A stretch of DNA of 6,598 nt from an uncultured Bacteroidota bacterium (GTDB lineage: Bacteria > Bacteroidota > Bacteroidia > Chitinophagales > Chitinophagaceae), in the NCBI GenBank assembly GCA_903913355.1, contig CAIWKU010000523.1, forward strand, positions 1 through 6,598. The letters run 5' to 3'. The notes beneath the pieces were generated by a model. The model saw only the letters and a program-made list of their open reading frames with translations, did not search any database and was not told where the DNA came from. A program made the translations under genes and the position numbers. Of this stretch, positions 1 through 6,283 are shown piece after piece; within the stretch, counting starts at the first letter, position 1, and the number at the start of each line of letters is the position of its first letter.

Positions 1-71
1 ATTCATATTGAAAGCAGTTAAGTAACTATTAATTGTATCATTTTCCTGTGGATCATTCTATTTGTAAAATC

Positions 72-115
72 AGCAGAGGTTACACAATACTTCTCTGCGT
101 AACCTCTGCTTTTTT
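72..115 (+). terminator. Rho-independent terminator of a rightward gene off the left edge
   Basis: A perfect 12-bp inverted repeat (AGCAGAGGTTAC at 72-83, GTAACCTCTGCT at 99-110) encloses a 15-nt loop and runs into six T residues (110-115), the classic intrinsic terminator layout on the plus strand. Read on the minus strand, the stem is followed only by GATTTTAC, a weaker T-tract, so it may also stop the aminotransferase transcript that ends at 168. Short reading frames close at 19-21 and 23-25 and could be the tail of the upstream gene, but too little is present to choose between them. The call rests on structure alone; the folding energy was not computed. Confidence 0.75.
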
Positions 116-167
116 AATTCTATTCTGTGAAATAAACCTATTTCAGTAACTAACCTATATTTATCAA

Positions 168-1340
168 TTAAGATATCTCTTTGAATGCATCTGCAAAAGC
201 CTGCATCTCATCCATTTTCCCAATACTGATCCTGCACCAGTTCTTATTTGCAAATTTCCATGGACGAACCAATACACCCCGTTTACTCATTTCAGAAACG
301 AACTGCATACTTTCCATTTTAACAGGGAAAATCACAAAATTGGCAGAAGAAGGCACATACGTATATCCTTCTTTCTTTAAAACCTCATACAGGTAATTTT
401 TTGAGGCAATGGTCTTTTCCAATGCACCTTTCAGGAAATCTTTGTCTTGGTAGCTTGGTAAAGCTGCTTGTAAGGAAGTTGTGGAAATGGACATAGGTCC
501 GGCCGTATACAAGGATAATTGTTTGATCATCTCAGGTTGCGCCACCACATAGCCTACACGTAAACCTGCAAAGCCATAGAGTTTTGAAAAAGTGCGGGCA
601 ATAATGATGTTTTTGCCTGCTTTGAGTGTACTCATCATACTGGAACCCTGTGGATCGGGCAGGTAATCGATATAGGCTTCATCAATGAATACTGTTACGC
701 GTGAAGAAACTCTTTCGCAGAAAGATTTCAATTTTTCTGTATCGAGTACGGTAGCGGTTGGGTTATTTGGGTTGCAGATATAGATCATGGAAGTATTGGC
801 ATCAATACTTTTTTCCATGGCATCCAAATCCAATTTATAATCTGCTGTAAGCGGAACTTTTACCCATTTGGTATTTAGTCGGGTTGCTTTGGATGGGAGA
901 TCTTCATAGCTGGGATCACCTGTAATGATATTACTTCCCGGTTTTTTACTAAAATGAATAGCGGCAGCCAATAATAATGGTGTTGAGCCGGCCCCCATTA
1001 AAATATGATCATTGGTTATGCCTTCGTATTGAGCAATTTTAGTTGCCAGGTCGTTGGCATAGGTGAAAGGATACTGGTAGCTTTTAGCAAGCGCATCTTC
1101 AATTGCTTTTTTGGCTTTATCAGATGGTCCGAATGGATTTTCATTCGCGCTTAATCTTGCTCTTAAAGCAGCCGGAGCACCCAGTACCAGGCTTTCGTCG
1201 GTTATGATATCTTCGGGATAACAAATATTCAAAGCAGGCCGGGCTGCCACTTCGTTAAAAAAACCAGAAACCAGTGGTAATCCACCAGCCATCATGAAAC
1301 CGGTTTTGAGTAATTTGCGGCGGTCAATTGTACTTGCCAT
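168..1340 (-). CDS. Tat-exported HisC-like PLP-dependent aminotransferase (class I/II)
   Basis: This 390-aa fold-type I aminotransferase should transfer an amino group between an amino acid and a 2-oxo acid using pyridoxal phosphate. Visible landmarks are ANENPFGPS (residues 65-73, typical of the HisC branch), CNPNNPT (189-195), FIDEAY (218-223, with Asp220 for the pyridine nitrogen and Tyr223), and TFSKLYGFAGLRVGY (250-264), where Lys253 is the expected Schiff-base lysine. Arg370 in CRISIG is the likely substrate carboxylate or phosphate ligand. The N-terminus DRRKLLKTGF (6-15) followed by a hydrophobic stretch is a twin-arginine leader, which cytoplasmic HisC enzymes lack. This argues against a plain histidine-biosynthesis role. 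It is the second gene of a leftward pair, 46 bp after the oxidase, with no terminator between them. The start is the ATG at 1338-1340, which preserves the leader; no Shine-Dalgarno is seen. The fold is certain, the substrate unknown. Confidence 0.9.
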   Translation of the reverse strand: MASTIDRRKLLKTGFMMAGGLPLVSGFFNEVAARPALNICYPEDIITDESLVLGAPAALRARLSANENPFGPSDKAKKAIEDALAKSYQYPFTYANDLATKIAQYEGITNDHILMGAGSTPLLLAAAIHFSKKPGSNIITGDPSYEDLPSKATRLNTKWVKVPLTADYKLDLDAMEKSIDANTSMIYICNPNNPTATVLDTEKLKSFCERVSSRVTVFIDEAYIDYLPDPQGSSMMSTLKAGKNIIIARTFSKLYGFAGLRVGYVVAQPEMIKQLSLYTAGPMSISTTSLQAALPSYQDKDFLKGALEKTIASKNYLYEVLKKEGYTYVPSSANFVIFPVKMESMQFVSEMSKRGVLVRPWKFANKNWCRISIGKMDEMQAFADAFKEIS

Positions 1341-1386
1341 AATTGTTGTTTTTATATTGGTAAAAGGAAAATCAATTGTTTACTCA

Positions 1387-2949
1387 TCAGCCAGCCATCA
1401 CCCTTGCATGTACCGAATCTACAACACTCCTGGCAGATTCAAAAGCCCCTGCCATCCATGCATTCAGGTAAGTTAAATGTTCTCCCGCAAAATATACCTG
1501 CTTATCAGGTTGCAATAAAGCTTTGTACACAGTTTGTCTTTCCTCGTTGGAATAAATGGCCCATCCCCCCATACTGTATTTTGTTTTGTGCCAACTGACA
1601 GAAAACGATTTTTCAAATTCAGCTCTGTATTGGGGGTGAACGAGGCTGCCTTTTTCCAGTGCCAGTTCCTGTCTTTGCAGATAAGTTAACTCGCCTGTTC
1701 TTTTTGCTTTCTCATTAAAATTATAGTAGCCTAATAAAATCCCTTTCTGACTCAGGTAATCATAGGAGGGATAAAAGATCTGCGTTAATTCATTATTGGT
1801 ATGGGTGATACCACCATATATCTGTTCATCTTCTTCCCAAAAACGTCTTTTGAATTGTAAACCTATTTTACCGGTTTGGATATAATTGATATAATCAATT
1901 GCTCTACTAACATCAGATGAAAAATTATGATCAATATTACTAAGAACAGGAAGTGGGATGGTACAGATACAAAAATCAGCCTGCAGACTATGTTCTCCTT
2001 CCTTATCCTTATAGGTAATATTTACTCCACCCGAAACATTTTTAATAGATGTAACTTCTGATTGAAACCGAATATTTTTTCCTATTTCTCTTTCAAATGC
2101 TTTTGCTATCATATCCATACCACCAATAGCCTGGAACATACTCATTTGCAGTTCATAGGTATACTCCGCAACATTATAAAAATCGGGGTCCATTAAACCG
2201 GAACTCAGCATATCATTTAAATGATGAGGATTCGCAATCACACCTGATTTTGTTCCTGCACCCGGCAGTTCTTTATACCCTCTGCGTGCGATACCTCGGT
2301 ATAGTTTATCCGGATCCAAGCCGCCTTCAGCTTTCAGGTATTCAATAATTTTTTCCCCATCTTCTTTGGTCATGGGTGCATCCAGTTGTTTGCTATCAAT
2401 TGCTTTTACAAGCATTTCGGACATATACCCGCGTACATCATTATGTATTTCCCTTGCCCGGATTTTTTTATTGGATAAAGGCCCCTTTCCTTCGCTGAAA
2501 TAATAGGTTGCCTCATTTACATTATTATATACCTGAATAGGCACTTTTAATTCTTTGCAATAATGAAGCGTAAGTAAATGGTGATGGGGTATTCTGGATG
2601 GACCGGCATTGTAATATAATCCTTCATCAAAACCGGCTGTTTGAAGAGGTTGACCGGTTTCAACATTCGAGCTGTTTTTTCTTACGCTCCAACATCTGCC
2701 CCCGGAGCGTTCTCTGGCTTCCAAAACTGTACATTGGTAACCGGCTTTCATCAATTCATAGGCCGCTGATAGTCCTGCTAACCCAGCACCGAGAATAATT
2801 ACCTGCTTACCTGTTTTATCTCCACCCTCTATTTTCAGGGGAGTAACGGGTGCGGGTCTCAACATACCCATAGCCAGCATGGCAGGATAAGTGCCTCCCG
2901 CCAACATACCGGTTTTGGATAAAAACTGTCTTCTCGATAACTGCGACAA
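1387..2949 (-). CDS. Tat-exported FAD-dependent L-amino-acid oxidase (flavin amine oxidase family)
   Basis: This 520-aa flavoenzyme is expected to oxidise an amino acid or amine to the imine, then the oxo acid and ammonia, passing electrons to oxygen to give H2O2. It shows the dinucleotide-binding GAGLAG (54-59), the ERSGGR motif (80-85) after Glu77, and the C-terminal FAD motif YFAGEHLTYLNAWMAGAFESA region (486-506). GPSRIPHHH (116-124) resembles the GPMRxP stretch of L-amino-acid oxidases, whose arginine binds the substrate carboxylate, so Arg119 favours an amino acid over a simple amine. SMGGWAIY (459-466) fits the aromatic substrate pocket region of the family. The leader SRRQFLSKTG (5-14) plus a hydrophobic segment is a good Tat signal. 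The only start that keeps it is TTG at 2947-2949; an in-frame stop lies at 2965-2967 and no ATG occurs between. First gene of the leftward pair. A monoamine oxidase or tryptophan-oxidase-type activity remains possible. Confidence 0.88.
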   Translation of the reverse strand: MSQLSRRQFLSKTGMLAGGTYPAMLAMGMLRPAPVTPLKIEGGDKTGKQVIILGAGLAGLSAAYELMKAGYQCTVLEARERSGGRCWSVRKNSSNVETGQPLQTAGFDEGLYYNAGPSRIPHHHLLTLHYCKELKVPIQVYNNVNEATYYFSEGKGPLSNKKIRAREIHNDVRGYMSEMLVKAIDSKQLDAPMTKEDGEKIIEYLKAEGGLDPDKLYRGIARRGYKELPGAGTKSGVIANPHHLNDMLSSGLMDPDFYNVAEYTYELQMSMFQAIGGMDMIAKAFEREIGKNIRFQSEVTSIKNVSGGVNITYKDKEGEHSLQADFCICTIPLPVLSNIDHNFSSDVSRAIDYINYIQTGKIGLQFKRRFWEEDEQIYGGITHTNNELTQIFYPSYDYLSQKGILLGYYNFNEKAKRTGELTYLQRQELALEKGSLVHPQYRAEFEKSFSVSWHKTKYSMGGWAIYSNEERQTVYKALLQPDKQVYFAGEHLTYLNAWMAGAFESARSVVDSVHARVMAG

Positions 2950-3194
2950 AGTGAAAATATTGTATTAAAAATTATAATATTTAATCGAAAGTTAGTTTTA
3001 TTTATACAAATAATTAAATCTTGTTCATATTTTCTGAATAAAATTAAAATTTATTAATTTTTTTGCGCCAATATGATTAAAATTATTATATATTAATTAA
3101 TATTAATTTATATATTTTAGATCAAATCGAAATAAATAGCAGTGATTTGTATTTCTATCGTTTACTGTTTTTATAAGTTAATATCTTTACCTCC
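2950..3194. promoter_or_regulatory. AT-rich divergent intergenic region
   Basis: These 245 bp separate the leftward oxidase-aminotransferase pair from the rightward cluster, so both promoters should lie here. Positions 3076-3119 are 44 consecutive A/T bases, and 3061-3120 contains only 7 G/C. Within it, TATTAATTAA and TATTAATTTA (3091-3110) form a 10-bp tandem repeat with one mismatch, and 3090-3103 is a 14-bp palindrome; both are weak evidence in A/T-only sequence. On the minus strand TAACTTTC (2994 down to 2987) matches TAnnTTTG at all but the last base, without a convincing TTG at the usual distance upstream. I see no open reading frame of interest, no riboswitch and no clear operator. Confidence 0.5.
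3182..3189 (+). promoter_or_regulatory. Candidate Bacteroidota -7 element before the rRNA methyltransferase
   Basis: TATCTTTA matches the Bacteroidota -7 consensus TAnnTTTG at all but the last base and ends five bases before the ATG at 3195. The -33 TTG is not clear; TTTA at 3161-3164 is the best candidate. If it is used, transcription would begin almost at the start codon and give a leaderless or very short-leader mRNA, in keeping with the lack of a Shine-Dalgarno (the bases before ATG are CCTCC). This is a consensus match only. Confidence 0.35.
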
Positions 3195-4550
3195 ATGTTT
3201 CTCCCAGCCAGTTTATTGGAATCACTTGAAGGTATTAAAGGGTATGACCGTAGCTCATTTGAAAAAATACATCTTTCTGGTCAACAGGTCACTTCTATAA
3301 GACTGAATCCATTTAAATCCTTTTTTCCTGATCCTTCCTGGGAAACTTCTCCGGTTAGCTGGTGCCCCCAGGGTTACTATCTTTCGGAACGCCCTTCTTT
3401 TACGCTTGATCCCCTGTTTCATGCAGGCGCCTATTATGTTCAGGAAGCCAGCAGTATGTTTCTCTGGCAGGTTTTACAGGATATATATACAGAGGGCGGT
3501 CACTGGAAAGTTCTGGATCTATGCGCCGCTCCCGGAGGGAAAACTACATTACTTAGTTCATTTTTCAAAGAGGGTCTTGTAGTGGCCAATGAAGTGATCA
3601 AATCCAGAGCAGCGGTTCTGGTGGAAAACCTCACCAAATGGGGAACTGACCAGGTGATTATTACGAATAATGATCCTGCCCATTTTCAGTCCTTACCCGG
3701 CTATTTTGATCTCATGCTGATAGATGCCCCTTGCAGTGGCAGTGGTTTATTTAGAAAGGACCCGGCTGCTGTTGCCGAATGGAGCCCGGAAAATGTTACT
3801 CTATGTAGCCAGCGCCAGAAAAGAATTGTAGCAGATGCATTACCGGCTTTGAAAGAAGATGGAATACTGATATATGCCACCTGTTCTTATTCTCCCGAAG
3901 AAGATGAAGCAATTGCCGACTGGTTGGTGGGAGAGATGGATATGGAAAATATATCCATCCATTTTAAAACAGAATGGGGTATTGTAGAAACAGTTTCCAG
4001 GGTTCACCAGGCGAAGGGGTATCGGTTTTACCCGGATAAACTTAAGGGCGAAGGTTTTTTTACGGCTGTCTTTAAAAAAAAATCAGCCACACAAAATATT
4101 CGGTTGAAAGAAATGGTTTTGCCTACTCCGTCCCGACAGGAATTGACACAGGTTGCCGATTTTATGAACCTGCCGGAAATCTATACATTGTTCAAGCAAT
4201 CAGAAACGATAAGAACTATCCGTAAAGAATGGTTACCCGCCTTGCAATGTCTGGCGAAACAGTTGTATATCAAAAAAGCAGGGGTTGAGATAGGAACCCT
4301 AAAAGGGAAAGACCTGATACCTTCTCACGAACTGGCGCTTAGTCTATTGCCAGTAGATGATTTTCCTTCGGTTGAACTGAGCAGGACAGATGCGCTGCAA
4401 TACCTGCGGAGAAAAGAAATTGTATTAGATACACATCATACAGGATGGAGCCTGGTTCGTTTTGAGGGACTACCCCTGGGCTGGGTTAAAATACTAGCTA
4501 ACCGGGTTAATAATTATTATCCTGCTGAATGGAGAATTTTAAAAGAGTAA
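3195..4550 (+). CDS. rsmF: RsmF-like rRNA cytosine-C5 methyltransferase (NOL1/NOP2/Sun family)
   Basis: This 451-aa enzyme should transfer a methyl group from S-adenosylmethionine to C5 of a cytosine in rRNA, in the cytoplasm; E. coli RsmF (479 aa) modifies C1407 of 16S rRNA. The SAM-binding motif VLDLCAAPGGKT is at residues 106-117. Motif IV DAPCSGSG (177-184) carries Cys180, the expected product-release cysteine, and motif VI ATCSY (228-232) carries Cys230, the expected catalytic nucleophile, so both family cysteines are present. Residues 1-80 form the usual N-terminal RNA-binding part. From about 310 on there is a C-terminal RNA-binding extension ending in LGWVKILANRVNNYYPAEWR (428-447), a pattern typical of RsmF rather than of RsmB. 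The ATG start gives the normal family N-terminus. It heads a rightward cluster with the LysM gene 21 bp downstream. Family assignment is firm; the exact rRNA position is inferred. Confidence 0.92.
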   Translation: MFLPASLLESLEGIKGYDRSSFEKIHLSGQQVTSIRLNPFKSFFPDPSWETSPVSWCPQGYYLSERPSFTLDPLFHAGAYYVQEASSMFLWQVLQDIYTEGGHWKVLDLCAAPGGKTTLLSSFFKEGLVVANEVIKSRAAVLVENLTKWGTDQVIITNNDPAHFQSLPGYFDLMLIDAPCSGSGLFRKDPAAVAEWSPENVTLCSQRQKRIVADALPALKEDGILIYATCSYSPEEDEAIADWLVGEMDMENISIHFKTEWGIVETVSRVHQAKGYRFYPDKLKGEGFFTAVFKKKSATQNIRLKEMVLPTPSRQELTQVADFMNLPEIYTLFKQSETIRTIRKEWLPALQCLAKQLYIKKAGVEIGTLKGKDLIPSHELALSLLPVDDFPSVELSRTDALQYLRRKEIVLDTHHTGWSLVRFEGLPLGWVKILANRVNNYYPAEWRILKE

Positions 4551-4555
4551 ATTTG
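4548..4555 (+). promoter_or_regulatory. Candidate internal promoter (-7 element) overlapping the methyltransferase stop
   Basis: TAAATTTG matches all six fixed bases of the Bacteroidota -7 consensus TAnnTTTG, and its first three bases are the stop codon of the methyltransferase gene. CTG at 4525-4527, 20 bp upstream, is a one-mismatch candidate for the -33 TTG. Transcription would begin shortly before the LysM gene ATG at 4572. It could let the two envelope genes be expressed apart from the rRNA methyltransferase. A chance match is possible in AT-rich DNA. Confidence 0.35.
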
Positions 4556-4571
4556 CCTGATCGCAATTTGA

Positions 4572-5573
4572 ATGAGTATGAAGTGGATATGCTGTTTTTT
4601 GGTTTGTTTTTTAGTGATGAAAGTTTCCGCCCAGGACAAGATCCAGGTGATGGGCAATTTCTCTGATATGTATATCGGACATACGGTTACTGATGGGGAA
4701 AGTTTACAGTCATTGGGTAAACAGTATTCCTTACCCCCTGCAAAAATTGCCTCTTATAACCAGTTGAATCCCGCAGCACCCCTTCCTAAAAATAAACGGA
4801 TTAAGATACCCTTATCCAAGGATAACCTGCTTCAGCAAAAATCATCTTCCGCTACGCCTGTCTATTATGTGGTTGAGAAAGGAGATGATCTTAATCGATT
4901 GAGCCAGTCGTATAATATGGTAAGCATTAATAAACTGAAAGACTGGAATGACCTGAAATCGGATGCGGTGAAGGAGGGACAATCTATCATTATTGGCTTT
5001 ATGAAAATTGGGAAATCCACAACGGATAAAAAAGAAACGCCCCCCAAGCCAGAACCTGTTTCAGATAATACAACTAATAAGAGCCAACCCCCGTTAGTAA
5101 AAGCTCCTGAGAAAAAAGACCCGGATATAGCCATCCCTAAAACGAATAAAACATCCAATTCGCCTGCTGTTAAAGAGTCTCAGAAACTGGAAGAAAATAC
5201 TGTTCCTGAAACAAAAAAAGAACCGGCCAATGGTTATATTCCGAAAGAAGGGGATGAAGGTTATTTTGCCTTGGCATATTCTCAGCATACTACCGGTCAG
5301 TTAAAACAATTTCATTCAGGTGATGGAGCTAGTTTTAAAACCATCAGTGGCTGGACAGACCGCAAGTACTATATTTTAATGAATGATGTACCCGTAGGTA
5401 CGGTTGTTCGCCTTACGGGTGTTTCCAATAAAAGTGTTTGTGCCAAAGTGCTTGGCCCACTGCAGGAAGCCAAAGGGGCTCCGGGTTTATTGGTTCGTAT
5501 TAGTAACGCCGCCGCTTCTGTGCTGGGAATTACAGATCCTAAATTTCCTATTACGGTTACTTATTTTGAATAA
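4572..5573 (+). CDS. Secreted double-LysM protein with C-terminal RlpA/DPBB-like domain
   Basis: This 333-aa protein is predicted to be exported and to bind peptidoglycan. Residues 1-20 are a Sec signal peptide with probable cleavage after VSA, before QD; no lipobox is evident. Two LysM-like repeats follow, at about 36-80 (HTVTDGESLQSLGKQYSLPP...RIKIP) and 98-142 (YYVVEKGDDLNRLSQSYNM...). Residues 148-225 are a low-complexity linker rich in Pro, Lys, Thr and Ser. The C-terminal 226-333 part, with VPVGTVVRLTG (273-283), CAKVLGPL (290-297) and VRISNAAASVLGI (308-320), looks like the double-psi beta-barrel module of RlpA-related Bacteroidota proteins. The usual RlpA catalytic surroundings (a GxASWYG-type start) are not visible, so a structural or binding role is more likely than lytic transglycosylase activity. 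Two starts are possible, ATG 4572 and ATG 4578, with no effect on function. The next gene begins one base after its stop. Confidence 0.82.
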   Translation: MSMKWICCFLVCFLVMKVSAQDKIQVMGNFSDMYIGHTVTDGESLQSLGKQYSLPPAKIASYNQLNPAAPLPKNKRIKIPLSKDNLLQQKSSSATPVYYVVEKGDDLNRLSQSYNMVSINKLKDWNDLKSDAVKEGQSIIIGFMKIGKSTTDKKETPPKPEPVSDNTTNKSQPPLVKAPEKKDPDIAIPKTNKTSNSPAVKESQKLEENTVPETKKEPANGYIPKEGDEGYFALAYSQHTTGQLKQFHSGDGASFKTISGWTDRKYYILMNDVPVGTVVRLTGVSNKSVCAKVLGPLQEAKGAPGLLVRISNAAASVLGITDPKFPITVTYFE

Positions 5574-5574
5574 A

Positions 5575-6267
5575 ATGAAAAAATCACTACTTATTTGTTT
5601 GACCAGTTTACTGGTGTTTACTGTTTTTGTAAAAGCGCAGGAAACTCTATCACCTGCTGATTTTGAAAAGAAAATGGTTACACTTCAGCCGCAATTACTG
5701 GATGTAAGAACTGCACGTGAATATCAGTCTTCGCATATCAAAAATGCTTTACAGGCTGATTGGTTGAATAAAGACCAGTTTATCGACAGAACCCAATACC
5801 TGGATAAAACGAAACCTGTATTTGTATACTGCGCTTCTGGTGGCAGAAGTGCGGAAGCAGCAAAATGGTTGCATGAAAAAGGGTTTACGGATGTTCAGAA
5901 TTTACAGGGAGGATTGTCGGCTTGGAAAATGGAGGGACGTTCTGTTGAATCAGTGGCCAATACTGTTCAATTATCCGTAACAAAATATGCAGAACTTACT
6001 CAAACCTCGGGTATCGTGTTGGTTGATTTTGGAGCTGAATGGTGTCCGCCATGTAAAAAAATGGAACCCGTTATCAAGCAATTACAAATGGAATTGGCCA
6101 ATAAATTTGTTTTTGTAAAAGCAGATGGCGGAAATGATATCGATGTTATGAAAAATGAGAAAGTAATGGCTATCCCTACTTTTATCATTTATAAAAACGG
6201 GAAAGAAATCTGGCGTAAGCAGGGTATTGTAGAACTTGCTGAATTGAAAAAAAGAATCACTGAATAA
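5575..6267 (+). CDS. Secreted rhodanese-thioredoxin fusion protein
   Basis: This 230-aa protein joins a rhodanese domain to a thioredoxin domain and is predicted to act outside the cytoplasm in sulfur or disulfide chemistry. Residues 1-21 are a Sec signal peptide (MKKSLLICLT..., cleavage likely after VKA). The rhodanese domain covers about 24-125, with LDVRTAREY (42-50) and active loop CASGGRS (86-92), where Cys86 would carry the persulfide. The thioredoxin domain covers about 130-230, with WCPPC (156-160) and cis-proline Pro201 in AIPT. Both catalytic centres look intact. The ATG at 5575 is preferred: it lies one base after the LysM stop and exposes a clean signal peptide. A longer frame from TTG 5404 would add 57 residues overlapping the LysM gene in another frame and would bury the signal. 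The one-base spacing indicates co-transcription with the LysM gene. Sulfur-transfer partner and redox direction cannot be told from sequence. Confidence 0.88.
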   Translation: MKKSLLICLTSLLVFTVFVKAQETLSPADFEKKMVTLQPQLLDVRTAREYQSSHIKNALQADWLNKDQFIDRTQYLDKTKPVFVYCASGGRSAEAAKWLHEKGFTDVQNLQGGLSAWKMEGRSVESVANTVQLSVTKYAELTQTSGIVLVDFGAEWCPPCKKMEPVIKQLQMELANKFVFVKADGGNDIDVMKNEKVMAIPTFIIYKNGKEIWRKQGIVELAELKKRITE

Positions 6268-6283
6268 TCATCTGTTCCAGGAT

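Noticed and set aside
1..71. Tail of an upstream protein-coding gene
   Set aside because: Two frames end at 21 and 25, leaving only six or seven codons each; there is not enough sequence to call either.
1294..1598. Plus-strand frames of about 60 aa over the oxidase/aminotransferase junction
   Set aside because: They are antisense to strongly supported coding sequence, with no family motif or start context.
3090..3103. Palindrome as a regulator operator
   Set aside because: It consists only of A and T within an A/T-only run, so chance is a sufficient explanation without conservation data.
4865..5288. Minus-strand frames of 97 and 64 aa opposite the LysM gene
   Set aside because: They lie opposite the low-complexity linker of a convincing gene, and their Phe/Ser/Gly-rich translations carry no recognisable motif.
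5404..5574. N-terminal extension of 57 residues on the rhodanese-thioredoxin gene from a TTG codon
   Set aside because: It overlaps the LysM gene in another frame and would place the clear signal peptide internally; ATG 5575 directly follows the LysM stop.
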